Assembly (NCBI RefSeq): GCF_014648915.1
Contig: NZ_BMSA01000045.1
Coordinates: 1 to 44,765 of the forward strand
Origin: Streptomyces phaeofaciens
GTDB taxonomy: Bacteria > Actinomycetota > Actinomycetes > Streptomycetales > Streptomycetaceae
DNA: 44,765 nt
Reading direction: 5' to 3'
In this document: positions 7,719-15,887 of the stretch, piece by piece
Layout of the letters: each line of letters opens with the position of its first letter
Numbering within the stretch: position 1 is the stretch's first letter
Translations under genes and position numbers: made by a program
The notes under the pieces: generated by a model
The model's database searches: none
What the model saw: only the letters and a program-made list of their open reading frames with translations
Told to the model about the DNA's origin: nothing

Positions 7719-8723
7719 ACGAAGATCGCGCTCGATGACCCTGGCGATCGCGTCGAACTGCTCCACGATCAGCGGATCCTGCCCCTCCATCCAGTAGTGG
7801 ACAGGCTCCTGCGCCTTGACGCTCTCAGCCACCTGCACGTTCTCAGAGACGTACGGCAGGAGCATGTCGCCGTAGAAGGCTTTGAGCTCCTCGTACATCT
7901 CCACGTAGAACTTGCCGCGGTTCTTCACGTAGCCGTTGAAGAGGATGTATCGGAGGTCAGCAGATCCGCCTGAGAACTCGAACTGTTCCTGCGCGGTGCT
8001 GATGAGTGCCTTGAGCCCGTGCAGAGTGTCGTCGTCCTTGGTGTCCGGCTTGACGCAGCCGACGACATAGTCGGACGCACCAAGCTCAGTGAGTTCGAGA
8101 GTGTCGAAGGTTCCCCGGCTGTCGATGAGGAGAACATCGAGCGTGCCCGAGGGCAACGCTTCGATGGACTTCCGGAGCCAGTGGAGCCCCGCCTTTGAGC
8201 GGGAGCCAGGGCGGCCAGCATTGCGAATGTCTTCAGAGGCGATCGCCATGTCACGGGATCCCAGGATCAAGCTGACGTTAGGGATGGCTTCGAAGCACTG
8301 ATCAGAGTCCCAGCGCTCGTCGTCCAGGAGCTCGCCCTGCTCTCCTCGAGTGACGGGCACGGCTCGGGTACGCGCAGGAACCATGGATTCCTTGAGGTCA
8401 CACTCGCCCGTGAGAACGCCATAGATATTGGGCATCTGGGCCAGGCGCGAATAGGTCAGCTCAGTGCGCTGGGGGTAGTACTTCCTGTTCGTGACGCCAT
8501 AGCCGAGGTACGTGGACGCCGCCATCGTCTGGTCGCAGTCGGCGATGCCCACCTTAAGTCCCTGGCTGCCCAGGCTGACCGCAGTATTCACGATGCCGGT
8601 GGTCTTCCTCGTTCCGCCCCCTTCGTTGGCGTAAGCCACAACGAGCGGGCCGTCCGGGTACAGACGCCGAGCGAGTGGGAGCTGCCGGGGCAGAGCGATT
8701 GAGTGGCGGGACGGTTGAGTCAC
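7707..8723 (-). CDS. parA: ParA-family partition ATPase with atypical Walker A
   Basis: This 338-aa P-loop ATPase would move or position the replicon with ParB at segregation. The Walker A segment is EGGGTRKTT (about 34-42), followed by GIADCDQTMAAS (about 59-70) and VLLIDSRGTFDTLELTELGA. The fold continues to the end (YILFNGYVKNRGKFYVEMYE, then QVAESVKAQEPVHYW). In ParA proteins the P-loop is usually KGGxGKT/S with an early signature Lys; here that position is Gly or Glu and the Gly before the catalytic Lys is Arg. The start is GTG at 8723 with GGAG 5 nt ahead. It follows parB by 14 nt, so the order parB-parA is the reverse of the usual one. Confidence 0.85.
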   Translation of the reverse strand: MTQPSRHSIALPRQLPLARRLYPDGPLVVAYANEGGGTRKTTGIVNTAVSLGSQGLKVGIADCDQTMAASTYLGYGVTNRKYYPQRTELTYSRLAQMPNIYGVLTGECDLKESMVPARTRAVPVTRGEQGELLDDERWDSDQCFEAIPNVSLILGSRDMAIASEDIRNAGRPGSRSKAGLHWLRKSIEALPSGTLDVLLIDSRGTFDTLELTELGASDYVVGCVKPDTKDDDTLHGLKALISTAQEQFEFSGGSADLRYILFNGYVKNRGKFYVEMYEELKAFYGDMLLPYVSENVQVAESVKAQEPVHYWMEGQDPLIVEQFDAIARVIERDLRLAA

Positions 8724-8737
8724 GGGGGCTCCAGAGC

Positions 8738-10321
8738 TCAGAGTTTCGCTGACGAAATTGCCTCAAGGGCTGACTGGTATCCCGTGACGTCGTAACCAGC
8801 ACTGTCGTGAAGGTGCTTCAGGTAGTCGGCGGCACGGGCGTCAAGGTGATTCCCGACGCTGCGCAAGTGCAGCTCGTCGGTTGCGAGGGCGACCGCGTAC
8901 GCCATGGTGAGGACGCCGCTGTCGTCTGCCGCTCCAAGAGCTGCAACATACCTGAATCGGTTGCTGTCCGTCAGCCCGACCCGCTCCGCGAGCTGCACGG
9001 CGAGGTCAAAGGCTTGGGGCGGAGCCTCCAGGAGTGTGTGCACAGCGACTCGCAGCATGCCGGCATCCGGGATCGACGATGGGACAGATGACAACACCTT
9101 CGTGCAGGCGGTGATTCGGGCGTTGACGTCTTTCTCAGCGCTCGACTCAGCCTCATCAGGAGACCTCTTCGTGTCCACAGGTGCGGGCGAGGCTTGAGCA
9201 GGCGAGAGCTCGGAGCCGGAGCTCTGCTGGGTCGGCACCTTGATGTCGTTGGTGCCGACAGCTGCTCCGACGAAATCATCTGCGAGGGCAGCGGAGCCGA
9301 GAGGCTCAGGTGATGCCGACGTCACCGTGTGCCCCACTGCGACTTGCTGCTCAGCACCGTCCTGTGCGGCCTGTTCCTGTTGCCTGGTAGTCCTCTCCGA
9401 AGTACCAGCACCCTCAGCGGACGAAGATGAACTCGGGCCGCCTTCGGATAGCTCGTGAGGTAGATCCGGGGTCGTGTTGTTGGAGTCGGGATCGCTTGCT
9501 TCCTGGAGGGACGGATGCGTCTTGCCCAGCAGGGTGTCGCATGCGACTCGCGCTGTGACCCCGTCCGCCTGCATCAGGGCCCAGCCCTCCTCGACCAGCT
9601 CGGGTTCCTTAAGGCGGCTGACCAAGGTGTAGGCCGGCTCCAGGCCGATACTGCCTTCGCGGATCGCGCGTCGTAGAGAACCGTCCTGCAGCTCGAGGAG
9701 CTTCATGCGCTTCGAGATGTCGGAACGTCGTTTGATGGCGCTCTGCTCTCCGCCGAGCTTCGCCAAGATCTCGTCGTAGGTGAGGCCCTCCTCTCGCCGG
9801 ATTCGATCGAGAAGCATCGCTTCCTGGATAGGATCCCAACCCTTGCGGAAGTTGTTCTCGCTGAGAAGGACGAAGTCCCCCTTCTGCAGAAGGGTGTCGC
9901 GGAGCACGACCGGCACACTCTCGGTGAGGGCCTTCTTTCCAAGGAGCGCCCTGTAGCGCCGCTCACCCGCCAGGAGAACCCACTCGACCGTCGGGCCAAA
10001 GGCGTTCGCGTGCTCCGGATACTTCGCGGTATAGGCGTCGACCGAGCAGACCGCAGGGTCCTGGATCAACTCGGTGTTCTCGACGTTGTTCTTGAACTCT
10101 TCAAACTCGTCAGTCTCGTACTCCCACTCCTCACGCAGGTTGCGAGGATTCGGAGCAATCGACTGCAAGGGCGTGAGGAACCGCTGGCCTTCCTGCCGCC
10201 GGTTGAACTGACCGCGGGGAGCCATGGAGGGATTGCCTGCGGCCGGCGCTCCTGCCGACGCTGCGGGAAGCGGCGGGGCCGGGGGCGCTGCGGGGGTCTT
10301 GTTCTTCCTGTCGCGTGGCAT
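8738..10321 (-). CDS. parB: ParB-family centromere-binding protein
   Basis: This 527-aa ParB/Spo0J-type protein would bind the GTTTCG-(N4)-CGAAAC sites in this window. After a Pro/Ala-rich N-terminus it has the CTPase/nuclease-fold motif LLAGERRYRALLG (GERR at about 119-122) and SENNFRKGWDPIQEA (about 154-168). An HTH region (GLTYDEILAKLGGEQSAIKR, about 179-198) follows. Residues about 280-420 are a Ser/Ala/Glu-rich low-complexity linker, and a helical C-terminus should dimerise. It is longer than chromosomal ParB (about 320-370 aa) because of the linker. The ATG at 10321 has TTGGAGA 7 nt upstream, and the parS-like site at 10468 lies in its promoter region, suggesting autoregulation. Confidence 0.9.
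   Translation of the reverse strand: MPRDRKNKTPAAPPAPPLPAASAGAPAAGNPSMAPRGQFNRRQEGQRFLTPLQSIAPNPRNLREEWEYETDEFEEFKNNVENTELIQDPAVCSVDAYTAKYPEHANAFGPTVEWVLLAGERRYRALLGKKALTESVPVVLRDTLLQKGDFVLLSENNFRKGWDPIQEAMLLDRIRREEGLTYDEILAKLGGEQSAIKRRSDISKRMKLLELQDGSLRRAIREGSIGLEPAYTLVSRLKEPELVEEGWALMQADGVTARVACDTLLGKTHPSLQEASDPDSNNTTPDLPHELSEGGPSSSSSAEGAGTSERTTRQQEQAAQDGAEQQVAVGHTVTSASPEPLGSAALADDFVGAAVGTNDIKVPTQQSSGSELSPAQASPAPVDTKRSPDEAESSAEKDVNARITACTKVLSSVPSSIPDAGMLRVAVHTLLEAPPQAFDLAVQLAERVGLTDSNRFRYVAALGAADDSGVLTMAYAVALATDELHLRSVGNHLDARAADYLKHLHDSAGYDVTGYQSALEAISSAKL
8743..8758. promoter_or_regulatory. Degenerate parS-like sequence inside the parB 3' end
   Basis: GTTTCGCTGACGAAAT matches the GTTTCG-(N4)-CGAAAC pattern except at the last base and in the centre. 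It lies within the final codons of parB, just ahead of the parA ribosome site. It may be a weak ParB site or a coincidence of coding sequence. Confidence 0.35.
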
Positions 10322-10467
10322 GCAGTCTCCAAGCTGGACGTGATGCGGATCGCCAGAACCATAGCGTGTTGATCACGACGTCTGCGGCAAACTGCCCTTG
10401 GCCAGCGGCACAAACTTCATATACCGGGCCTACAGCCTCATGTAGAACACTGATCCTGGCGGTAGGG

Positions 10468-10483
10468 GTTTCGCCGACGAAAC
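10468..10483. promoter_or_regulatory. parS-like site upstream of parB
   Basis: GTTTCGCCGACGAAAC is the exact reverse complement of the 16-mer at 7689-7704. It lies 147 nt before the parB start. The flanks (TGGCGGTA on the left, TAGATGCC on the right) only partly keep the outer palindrome seen at 7675-7718. The position fits both centromere function and feedback control of parB. Confidence 0.8.
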
Positions 10484-11514
10484 TAGATGCCGAGCTGGGA
10501 AGGGGGGCGAAGCCAGATCTTGTCGGGGTCAAGGTGCTGCGCTCACCCGCGCCCAGGCCAACGCAGCGGCCGGGTTTCGGGGACTACCTCCGAACCTGGG
10601 AGGCGCTGCGTGGCGAACCCGGTTTCTGGTGGTGGCGAACCTCGCCCCTCACCACGCCCAGGAAGCCACGTTCTGGTTGGACACGCCGCACTTGGGATTG
10701 ACTGGATCGAGTCCGTACCAATGAGCGACGAGTTCACTGGCGAGGCCTGCCACGGGGGCACGGGGCAATTGCAGCTGGCTGGACAGGCTTGCAAACAGTA
10801 GGTGCCCAGGGGAGCAGCCTCTTGTAGCTCGCGTCTCCTGCCACGCATTCGGAGACAACAACGGAAGCGCCATCGTGTCAGACCACGCCATCCCTGAAGA
10901 GCCTGATCTGTTCTGGATCCGCAAGCTCTCGCCCATCCTGTCTGCTCTTTCCGGCCTCGCACTGGTAGAGGCGGCAGATCTGACGGGGGTGATCTCCGAT
11001 GGTTCGCAGCAGGGCTGGCGTCGGCCGGGCTTGCCACTGGGGCCCTGCTGAAAGGTTGCGTCCGCCAAGGACGGTGACGCGAGCGAATGGCGGAGTGGTT
11101 GAGCCGGGTGCCCGCTGGTCATCCGTTTCAGGAAGCGCTGGTTCAGCTCTGGAAGTCGCAAATGATCTCCCAATGGCACCAGCACAGTCAGCCGCGCAAC
11201 CTCGATGAGAAGCGCTCAATCTTCGCTGCGACGAGTCAACGACGCATAGACGATGGAGGTCCCGATCTGCAGGGGTTGGGTTTCGTCGGCGAAACCAACG
11301 GGCAGGACTCGCGCGGCCTGCAAGGCGTAAGGCCCGGATGGGCCGCCCTCAGCGCTTGCGGCTGGGATGTCTCGTCGCACCGAGGGTTCACCGGTCTCGT
11401 TGAAGTTCGGTGACCGGTGGATTCGTCTCACCGTGCTTGAGACCAGCCCCATGCCCAGACCAGCAGCGTTGTTGGCTTTCCCCTGCCACTTGAGCTAGGA
11501 GGCGGGGAGCAGAG
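10484..11514. other. Long non-coding or decayed stretch with one possible small ORF
   Basis: About 1 kb has no gene I can support firmly. The best candidate is a GTG-started plus-strand frame at 10875-11051 (58 aa: VSDHAIPEEPDLFWIRKLSP, then LALVEAADLTGVISDGSQQG). It looks protein-like and may be an HTH fragment, but it has no clear ribosome site. The parS-like site at 11280 lies inside this stretch. Remaining frames on both strands are Arg/Pro/Ser-rich and unconvincing. Confidence 0.35.
11280..11295. promoter_or_regulatory. parS-like site
   Basis: GTTTCGTCGGCGAAAC is identical to the copy at 7689-7704. It sits in apparently non-coding DNA with short flanking symmetry (GTTGG before, CCAAC-like after). 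It is one of four well-conserved sites spread over about 5 kb around parB-parA. Confidence 0.8.
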
Positions 11515-12355
11515 ATGAGATCGACTACGTTTCGCATGGGCGGGGACCCGAGCGTACGGAGGCGCGGATTCGGAGCGATGCGCCTGCCGACCGAGCCAGG
11601 CCCCGCTCGCGAGGCTTCCCTCCAGGTCGCCCGACGGGCCGTCGAGCTGGGCACCACGCTGATCGCCACCGCTCACATGTATGGCTGGGGAGCCAACGAG
11701 GAACTCCTCGCCGAGGCCCTGTACCCCTACGCGGACGGGCTGCTCATCGCGACCAAGGTCGGCATCGCGCGATCGGCTTCCGCGGGCGAGTGGAGATTCG
11801 ACGGGCGGCCTGATGCCCTCTGCGGTCAGGTCGAACATGCCCTGCGTCGACTGCGTGTCGAGCGGATTGAGCTGCTCCAGCTGCACCGCATCGATCCTGA
11901 GGTACCCCTCGCCGACCAGCTCGGGGTGCTGCGGGAGCTCCAGGCCGAGGGCAAGGTCGGCCGGATCGGACTGTCCGAGGTCACGGTTACCGAGCTAGAC
12001 CAGGCGCGGAAGATCATTGAGGTCGTGAGCGTACAGAACCGCTACAGCCTGCTGGACCGTGAGCACGAGCCTGTGCTCACGGCGTGCGAGGCAGCAGGGA
12101 TCGCGTTCCTGCTATGGCGGCCGGGTCGCCGGAGCGGCGTCAAGCGCGATGGCCGAGATCGCCGCCGTGGCGGCCGAACTCGAAGTCACCCCCGCGCAGG
12201 TGTCGCTCGCGTGGCTCCTCGATCATTCGCCGGTCATCCTCCCGATCCCGGGCACTGCCCGGATCGACCACTTGGAGGAGAACCTCGCTGCGGCACACCT
12301 CCACCTGACATCGGCCCACCACGAGCAACTCGACCGGCTGGCCGAGCCGGCGTAG
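11515..12355 (+). pseudogene. Aldo/keto reductase, frameshifted
   Basis: The family is clear: GFGAMRLPTEPGPAREASLQ, LLIATKVGIAR, LLQLHRIDPEVPLADQLGVL, GKVGRIGLSEVTVTELDQA and VVSVQNRYSLLDREHEPVL are standard aldo/keto reductase (NADPH-dependent carbonyl reductase) blocks. At about 12115-12150 the frame breaks. The C-terminus (AMAEIAAVAAELEVTPAQVS, LAWLLDHSP, LPIPGTARIDHLEENLAAA) continues in another frame to TAG at 12353-12355. In addition, the segment normally reading DTAxxYG reads ATAHMYG, so the catalytic Asp is lost while Tyr, Lys and His are kept. The first codons (MRSTTFRMGGDPSVRRRG) may also be partly replaced. It is a decaying gene flanked on both sides by parS-like sites. Confidence 0.85.
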
Positions 12356-13614
12356 GAGGCTTCGCTCCGGCCTGGCAGCGAAGGTCGGTCACGGAGTTTC
12401 GAAGGCGCACCGTTGGCCAGGAATCGAGTCGGTCAGAGGTCCATGAGATTGATCAAACTTCGGTGCGACAGGACATAAGACGTCCGGGGGAGGGGCGGAC
12501 TGTGGCGTCCGAGGGCTACCACGGTTTCGTCGACGAAACTGCCTCGAACGAGTCGCAGAACGAGTCATGGGTGCTCTGCTCGATTGTCTGGCAACCGGGT
12601 GTAGCAGTCACGCCCGTGTGGTGTCCCGGCTCAACGTCTACGCTGCACGACGTGGACCGGCATGGCTGCGGGGTCTGATGCCTTCTCTGCAGTTGGCTGT
12701 GCAGCTCTTCCGCGACACTATCGACTGGTCAAGACTGGACTCAACTCGCGGTCACGGAACACCGTCCCTCACCAGCCCCTCGCAGTGACGTGCAGGGCCG
12801 GTCTCCTTGGAAACACAGGGGCCGAGCGACTGCCTGCAAGCGGACGGTGTCGCCTGTGGGCAGAGCGCGGCGCTCAGTCTCTGTCACGTGGTGGGTGTGT
12901 CTGTCGGATCGTGTCGAGGATTTCAGTCGACAACACGCCGACCTGGGCACTGAAATGCAGTTGTGCATTGATCTGCGCCGCAGTTGCCGCATGGAACATT
13001 TCAGGAGTTGGGCAGCACACAGCGGATGCGGGTGCTGGCGTAGTGGGGGAGGGCTTCGATAGGGGCACTCGACTTCATAGACGGTGAGAGTGCGATCGTG
13101 CGGGCCACTGCGGGGCGGCCGGTCGGGCGTGAGGTTGTGCCGCTATGAATGGCTCCATCGTTGACGCTGCGCAGTGGCGACGCCGGGTCACTCGTGTAGC
13201 TGAGACTGGACCAGGCGGCGACGGTGGCCTGAACCAGGTCGGTGCACACTCCAGTACCGTTCGCGCCGTACTTGTAGCCGTCGTCGCGCACGGGGTGTCG
13301 TCCTCGGCGTGGTGAGCAGGTCGTTGCCGTCTTGTCCGGGCTGCCCGCTTCTACTTGCGCTTCCCTCTCCGGTTGGGGCGCGGTCGCCTGTACTGACTCA
13401 ACTCTTCGGTGCCACATAGAAGAACCTACTGAGATGTTTCGTACGCTACGTGCTCTACGCCTGTCGCACGTGGACGAGGAGGAGGGATCTGATCGATGCG
13501 GCGCCACACGTGGACGCTCGGGGGGCCCGGAGCCCTCGGAACCCCCTCAGCCGAGTTCAGAGGCTATGGGGCGGTGGCAAGCGGAAAGGACACACCAACT
13601 CGCTCTAACCTGCG
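12356..13614. other. Long stretch without a supported gene
   Basis: About 1.26 kb lies between the broken reductase and the IS5-family element. It contains the perfect parS-like palindrome at 12524-12539. A minus-strand frame around 13030-13290 reads somewhat protein-like (GANGTGVCTDLVQATVAAWS) and could be the remnant of an unrecognised gene. It has no good start and is Ser/Arg-rich on both sides. Otherwise nothing can be supported. Confidence 0.35.
12524..12539. promoter_or_regulatory. parS-like site, perfect palindrome
   Basis: GTTTCGTCGACGAAAC is perfectly self-complementary. It differs from the other three strong copies by one central base, as expected if ParB reads the GTTTCG and CGAAAC halves. 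It lies in non-coding DNA downstream of the broken reductase gene. Confidence 0.8.
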
Positions 13615-13656
13615 CCTAGGACGTGTCCGCAAAGTGCTTGGTGCGTTGGTCTGTTC

Positions 13657-14431
13657 GTGGTGCGTCGTCACGAGCTGACTGATCAGGCATGGGCGGTCCT
13701 GGAGCCGTTGCTGGCTCCGCCGCGAATGGGCCGCCCGGTCCGTGACCGACGGCAGGTCCTCAACGGCATTCTGTGGAAGCTGTCCACGGGAGCCGCCTGG
13801 CGGGACCTGCCCGAGCGCTACGGGCCATGGAAAACGGTCTACGAACGCTTCCGCCGCTGGTCCGCCGACGGCACCTGGGACCGCCTGCTGGCCCACGTCC
13901 AGCAGCATTCCGATGCCGTCGGCGCCGTCGACTGGACCGTCGTGTCCGTCGACTCCACCACCGTGCGCGCCCACCAGCACGCGGCCGGAGCCCGAAAAAG
14001 GGGCAGGACTGGCCGGGCGAGGCGATCGGCCGCTCCCGCGGCGGACTGACCACGAAGATCCACCTCGCCTGCGACGGCGAGGGCAGGCCCCTGGCCTTCG
14101 TCCTGACCGCCGGGAACGTCAACGACTGCACCCAGTTCGAGTCGGTGATGGCCCGCATCCGCATTGAGCGGTGCGGGCCCGGCCGTCCTCGCACCCGCCC
14201 CGCGCTGGTCGCGGCGGACAAGGGCTACTCGTCGACGAAGATCCGCGCCTACCTGCGCAGGCGGGGCATCAAGGCGCCATCCCGGAACGGATCGCCCAGA
14301 TCAACGGCCGCATCCGGCGGGGCGAGAGCCGCTGCCGGCTCGACCGGGCCGCCTATCGGCGCCGCAACGTCGTCGAACGCTGCTTCAACCGGCTCAAGCA
14401 CAACAAAGCCCTGGCCACCCGCTACGACTGT
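13657..14431 (+). pseudogene. IS5-family transposase, frameshifted and interrupted
   Basis: Frame 1 from 13657 reads VRRHELTDQAWAVLEPLLAP, GRPVRDRRQVLNGILWKLST and GAAWRDLPERYGPWKTVYER through DSTTVRAHQHAAGARK. The reading then moves by -1 at AAAAAGGGG (13995-14003) to KKGQDWPGEAIGRSRGGLTT and ALVAADKGYSSTKIRAYLRR. That first shift is probably programmed, as in other IS5-family members. A second shift near 14276 (GIKAP to AIPERIAQINGRIRRG) looks like a simple one-base loss in an ACC codon and is disabling. The frame then reaches RNVVERCFNRLKHNKALATR-YD, where the IS110 element cuts it at about 14431. The last residues lie on the far side at 15765-15828. Confidence 0.85.
13995..14003 (+). promoter_or_regulatory. 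Candidate programmed -1 frameshift site
   Basis: The run AAAAAGGGG lies exactly where the transposase changes from the frame encoding the N-terminal HTH part to the -1 frame encoding the DDE catalytic part. Slippage on the A-run gives a continuous ARK-KGQDWPGEAIG reading that matches the family. Programmed shifting at A-runs is known in IS5-family elements, and I infer the same here. Confidence 0.55.
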
Positions 14432-14654
14432 GAGGATGTTCGGGTGCCGCTCCGGGCGGTGGCCTGACCCGCGTTACGACTGGCCCTTGTGCCTTGTGTT
14501 TGATCTGTCGGCCACTGTCCGGAGCGGTACTCGCTGCCGCTGGACCGGCGGGCGTGTCCCGATAGGGGCCTTCGCGAGAGGCACCGTCACAGTCCTGACC
14601 GCCCTGACCGATCCAGCGATGGCCGCCCCGCTTCCCATGGCTGCAGGAGAACAG
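14432..14654 (+). ncRNA. Candidate IS110 bridge RNA in the element's left end
   Basis: IS110-group elements encode a structured guide RNA upstream of the transposase. The RNA has one loop that pairs with the target and one that pairs with the element's own ends. Three signs of this are visible here. CCGCTCCGG (14447-14455) can pair with CCGGAGCGG (14519-14527). TACGACTG (14475-14482) repeats the sequence across the left insertion point (14423-14430). ATAGGGGC (14562-14569) repeats the right end of the element (15755-15762). The exact ends of the RNA cannot be read from sequence. Confidence 0.55.
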
Positions 14655-15749
14655 GTGACCGTGACCAGGATGACCCAGGCCGTTCCACTGGACCAAGACA
14701 CCCCCGACATCGTGCTGGGTGTCGACACCCACAAAGATGTCCACGTCGCTGCCGTGGTCACGACTGCTGGTGCCTTCGTCGAGAGCCGGAGCTTTCCGAC
14801 GACCGCCGATGGCTACGAACAGTTACTGGACTGGGCCCAAACGCTCGGGCACCTCAGCCGGGCCGGGGTGGAGTGCACAGGCTCATACGGCGCCGCACTC
14901 AGCCGGTATCTCCACAGCCAGGGCATCACTGTCTTCGAGGTCAATCAGCCTGACAAGGCCACCCGCCGGCGCCGCGGCAAGAGCGACATCATCGACGCCG
15001 AGGCCGCAGCCCGCGCAGTGATCACCGGCAGGGCGACCGCGACCGCGAAGGCCAGCGACGGGCCCGTGGAGATGCTCAGGCTGTTCAAGATGGCCAAGGC
15101 CTCCGCGACCAAGTCCCGGGCTCAGGCGATCAACCAGCTCAAAGCCGTTCTCGTGGCCACCGATCCCGAGCTCCGCGATTCACTGGCTGGCCTGAGCAAC
15201 CCGAAGCTGATCCGCGCCTGCGCCGGGCTCGACAGCTCGGCCCCCGGAACGGTCGGCGCCACCACCCACACGCTCAAGCTCCTGGCCCGGCGGATTCAGC
15301 ACCTCACCGAGGAGATCGAAGACCTCAGCACGCGGATCACAGACGTCATCACGCAGCACAACCCGCAGCTGCTGGAGTGCTACGGCGTCGGCCCGGACAC
15401 CGCCGCGACCCTTCTCATTGCAGCGGGCGACAACCCGGAACGGCTCCGCAGCGAGGCCTCGTTCGCGGCCCTCTGCGGCGTCAGCCCAGTCGAAGCCTCC
15501 TCCGGGAAAACCCAGCGTCGGCGCCTCAACCGCGGCGGAAACCGGCAGGCCAACTCCGCCCTCTATACCGTCGTGCTGGCCCGTCTTCGCTGGGACACCC
15601 GCACCCGCAGCTACGTCGACAGGCGGGTCTCCGAAGGCAAGACCCGACGCGAAGCACTCCGCTGCCTCAAACGCTACGTCGCACGCGAGATCCACCGGCT
15701 GATCACCCTCGCCAGCGCAGGCCCACACACCCGCCTCCTGGCAGCTTGA
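14655..15749 (+). CDS. IS110-family DEDD transposase
   Basis: This 364-aa transposase appears intact. The RuvC-like N-terminal domain has DIVLGVDTHKDVHVAAVV with the first Asp, GVECTGSYGAALSRYL with the Glu, and GKSDIIDAEAAARAVITG with the last two Asp. The C-terminal Tnp_20-type domain has LLECYGVGPDTAATLLIAAG and ASFAALCGVSPVEASSGKTQ, with the presumed catalytic Ser in EASSG. The GTG at 14655 with AGGAGA 5 nt upstream is the better start; an ATG at 14670 is the alternative. The same frame is open far upstream into the IS5 transposase, but that is chance continuity and not a fusion protein. It would act with the upstream guide RNA to recombine element and target. Confidence 0.9.
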   Translation: MTVTRMTQAVPLDQDTPDIVLGVDTHKDVHVAAVVTTAGAFVESRSFPTTADGYEQLLDWAQTLGHLSRAGVECTGSYGAALSRYLHSQGITVFEVNQPDKATRRRRGKSDIIDAEAAARAVITGRATATAKASDGPVEMLRLFKMAKASATKSRAQAINQLKAVLVATDPELRDSLAGLSNPKLIRACAGLDSSAPGTVGATTHTLKLLARRIQHLTEEIEDLSTRITDVITQHNPQLLECYGVGPDTAATLLIAAGDNPERLRSEASFAALCGVSPVEASSGKTQRRRLNRGGNRQANSALYTVVLARLRWDTRTRSYVDRRVSEGKTRREALRCLKRYVAREIHRLITLASAGPHTRLLAA

Positions 15750-15887
15750 CATCCATAGGGGCATCAAACGCGCCCGCCACTACCAAGCCCTGGTCACCCT
15801 CGCCTGCCTACGACTCTGGCTCCCCTGACTTTGCGGACACGACCTAGGACGAGCGTCGGGAGAAGTAGGCAGCCACGTAATTCAGGT

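Larger units (their letters stand above)
14432..15764 (+). mobile_element. IS110-family element nested in the IS5 transposase
   Basis: The IS5 transposase reads TRYD up to about 14431 and resumes with KRARHYQ at about 15765. The foreign DNA between is about 1.33 kb, the usual size for IS110 elements. It has a 220-nt non-coding left end, a single DEDD transposase gene and only about 15 nt after the stop. No terminal inverted repeats are evident, as expected for the IS110 group. The boundaries are inferred from the interrupted reading frame and may be off by a few bases. Confidence 0.8.
13616..15847 (+). mobile_element. IS5-family element, interrupted by an IS110-family element
   Basis: Terminal inverted repeats are visible: CCTAGGACGTGTCCGCAAAG at 13615-13634, and the complement of CCTAGGTCGTGTCCGCAAAG at 15829-15848 (19 of 20 identical). 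CTAG flanks both ends (13616-13619 and 15844-15847), a target duplication typical of IS5-type elements. Without the nested IS110 DNA the element would be about 0.9 kb, a normal size. The left part carries most of the transposase. The right part (15765-15828) encodes its final residues, KRARHYQALVTLACLRLWLP, then stop. The nested insertion plus an extra frameshift make this copy inactive. Confidence 0.88.

Noticed and set aside
11085..11165. A tRNA-like stretch (GGAGTGGTTGAGC with a later GGTTCAGCTC)
   Set aside because: No consistent acceptor stem, anticodon stem or T-arm could be drawn, so the resemblance is superficial.
13773..15749. A single 658-codon open frame spanning the IS5 catalytic region and the IS110 transposase
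   Set aside because: It results from the IS110 element inserting in a frame that happens to stay open. The IS110 gene has its own start and ribosome site at 14655, and the left end between is non-coding.
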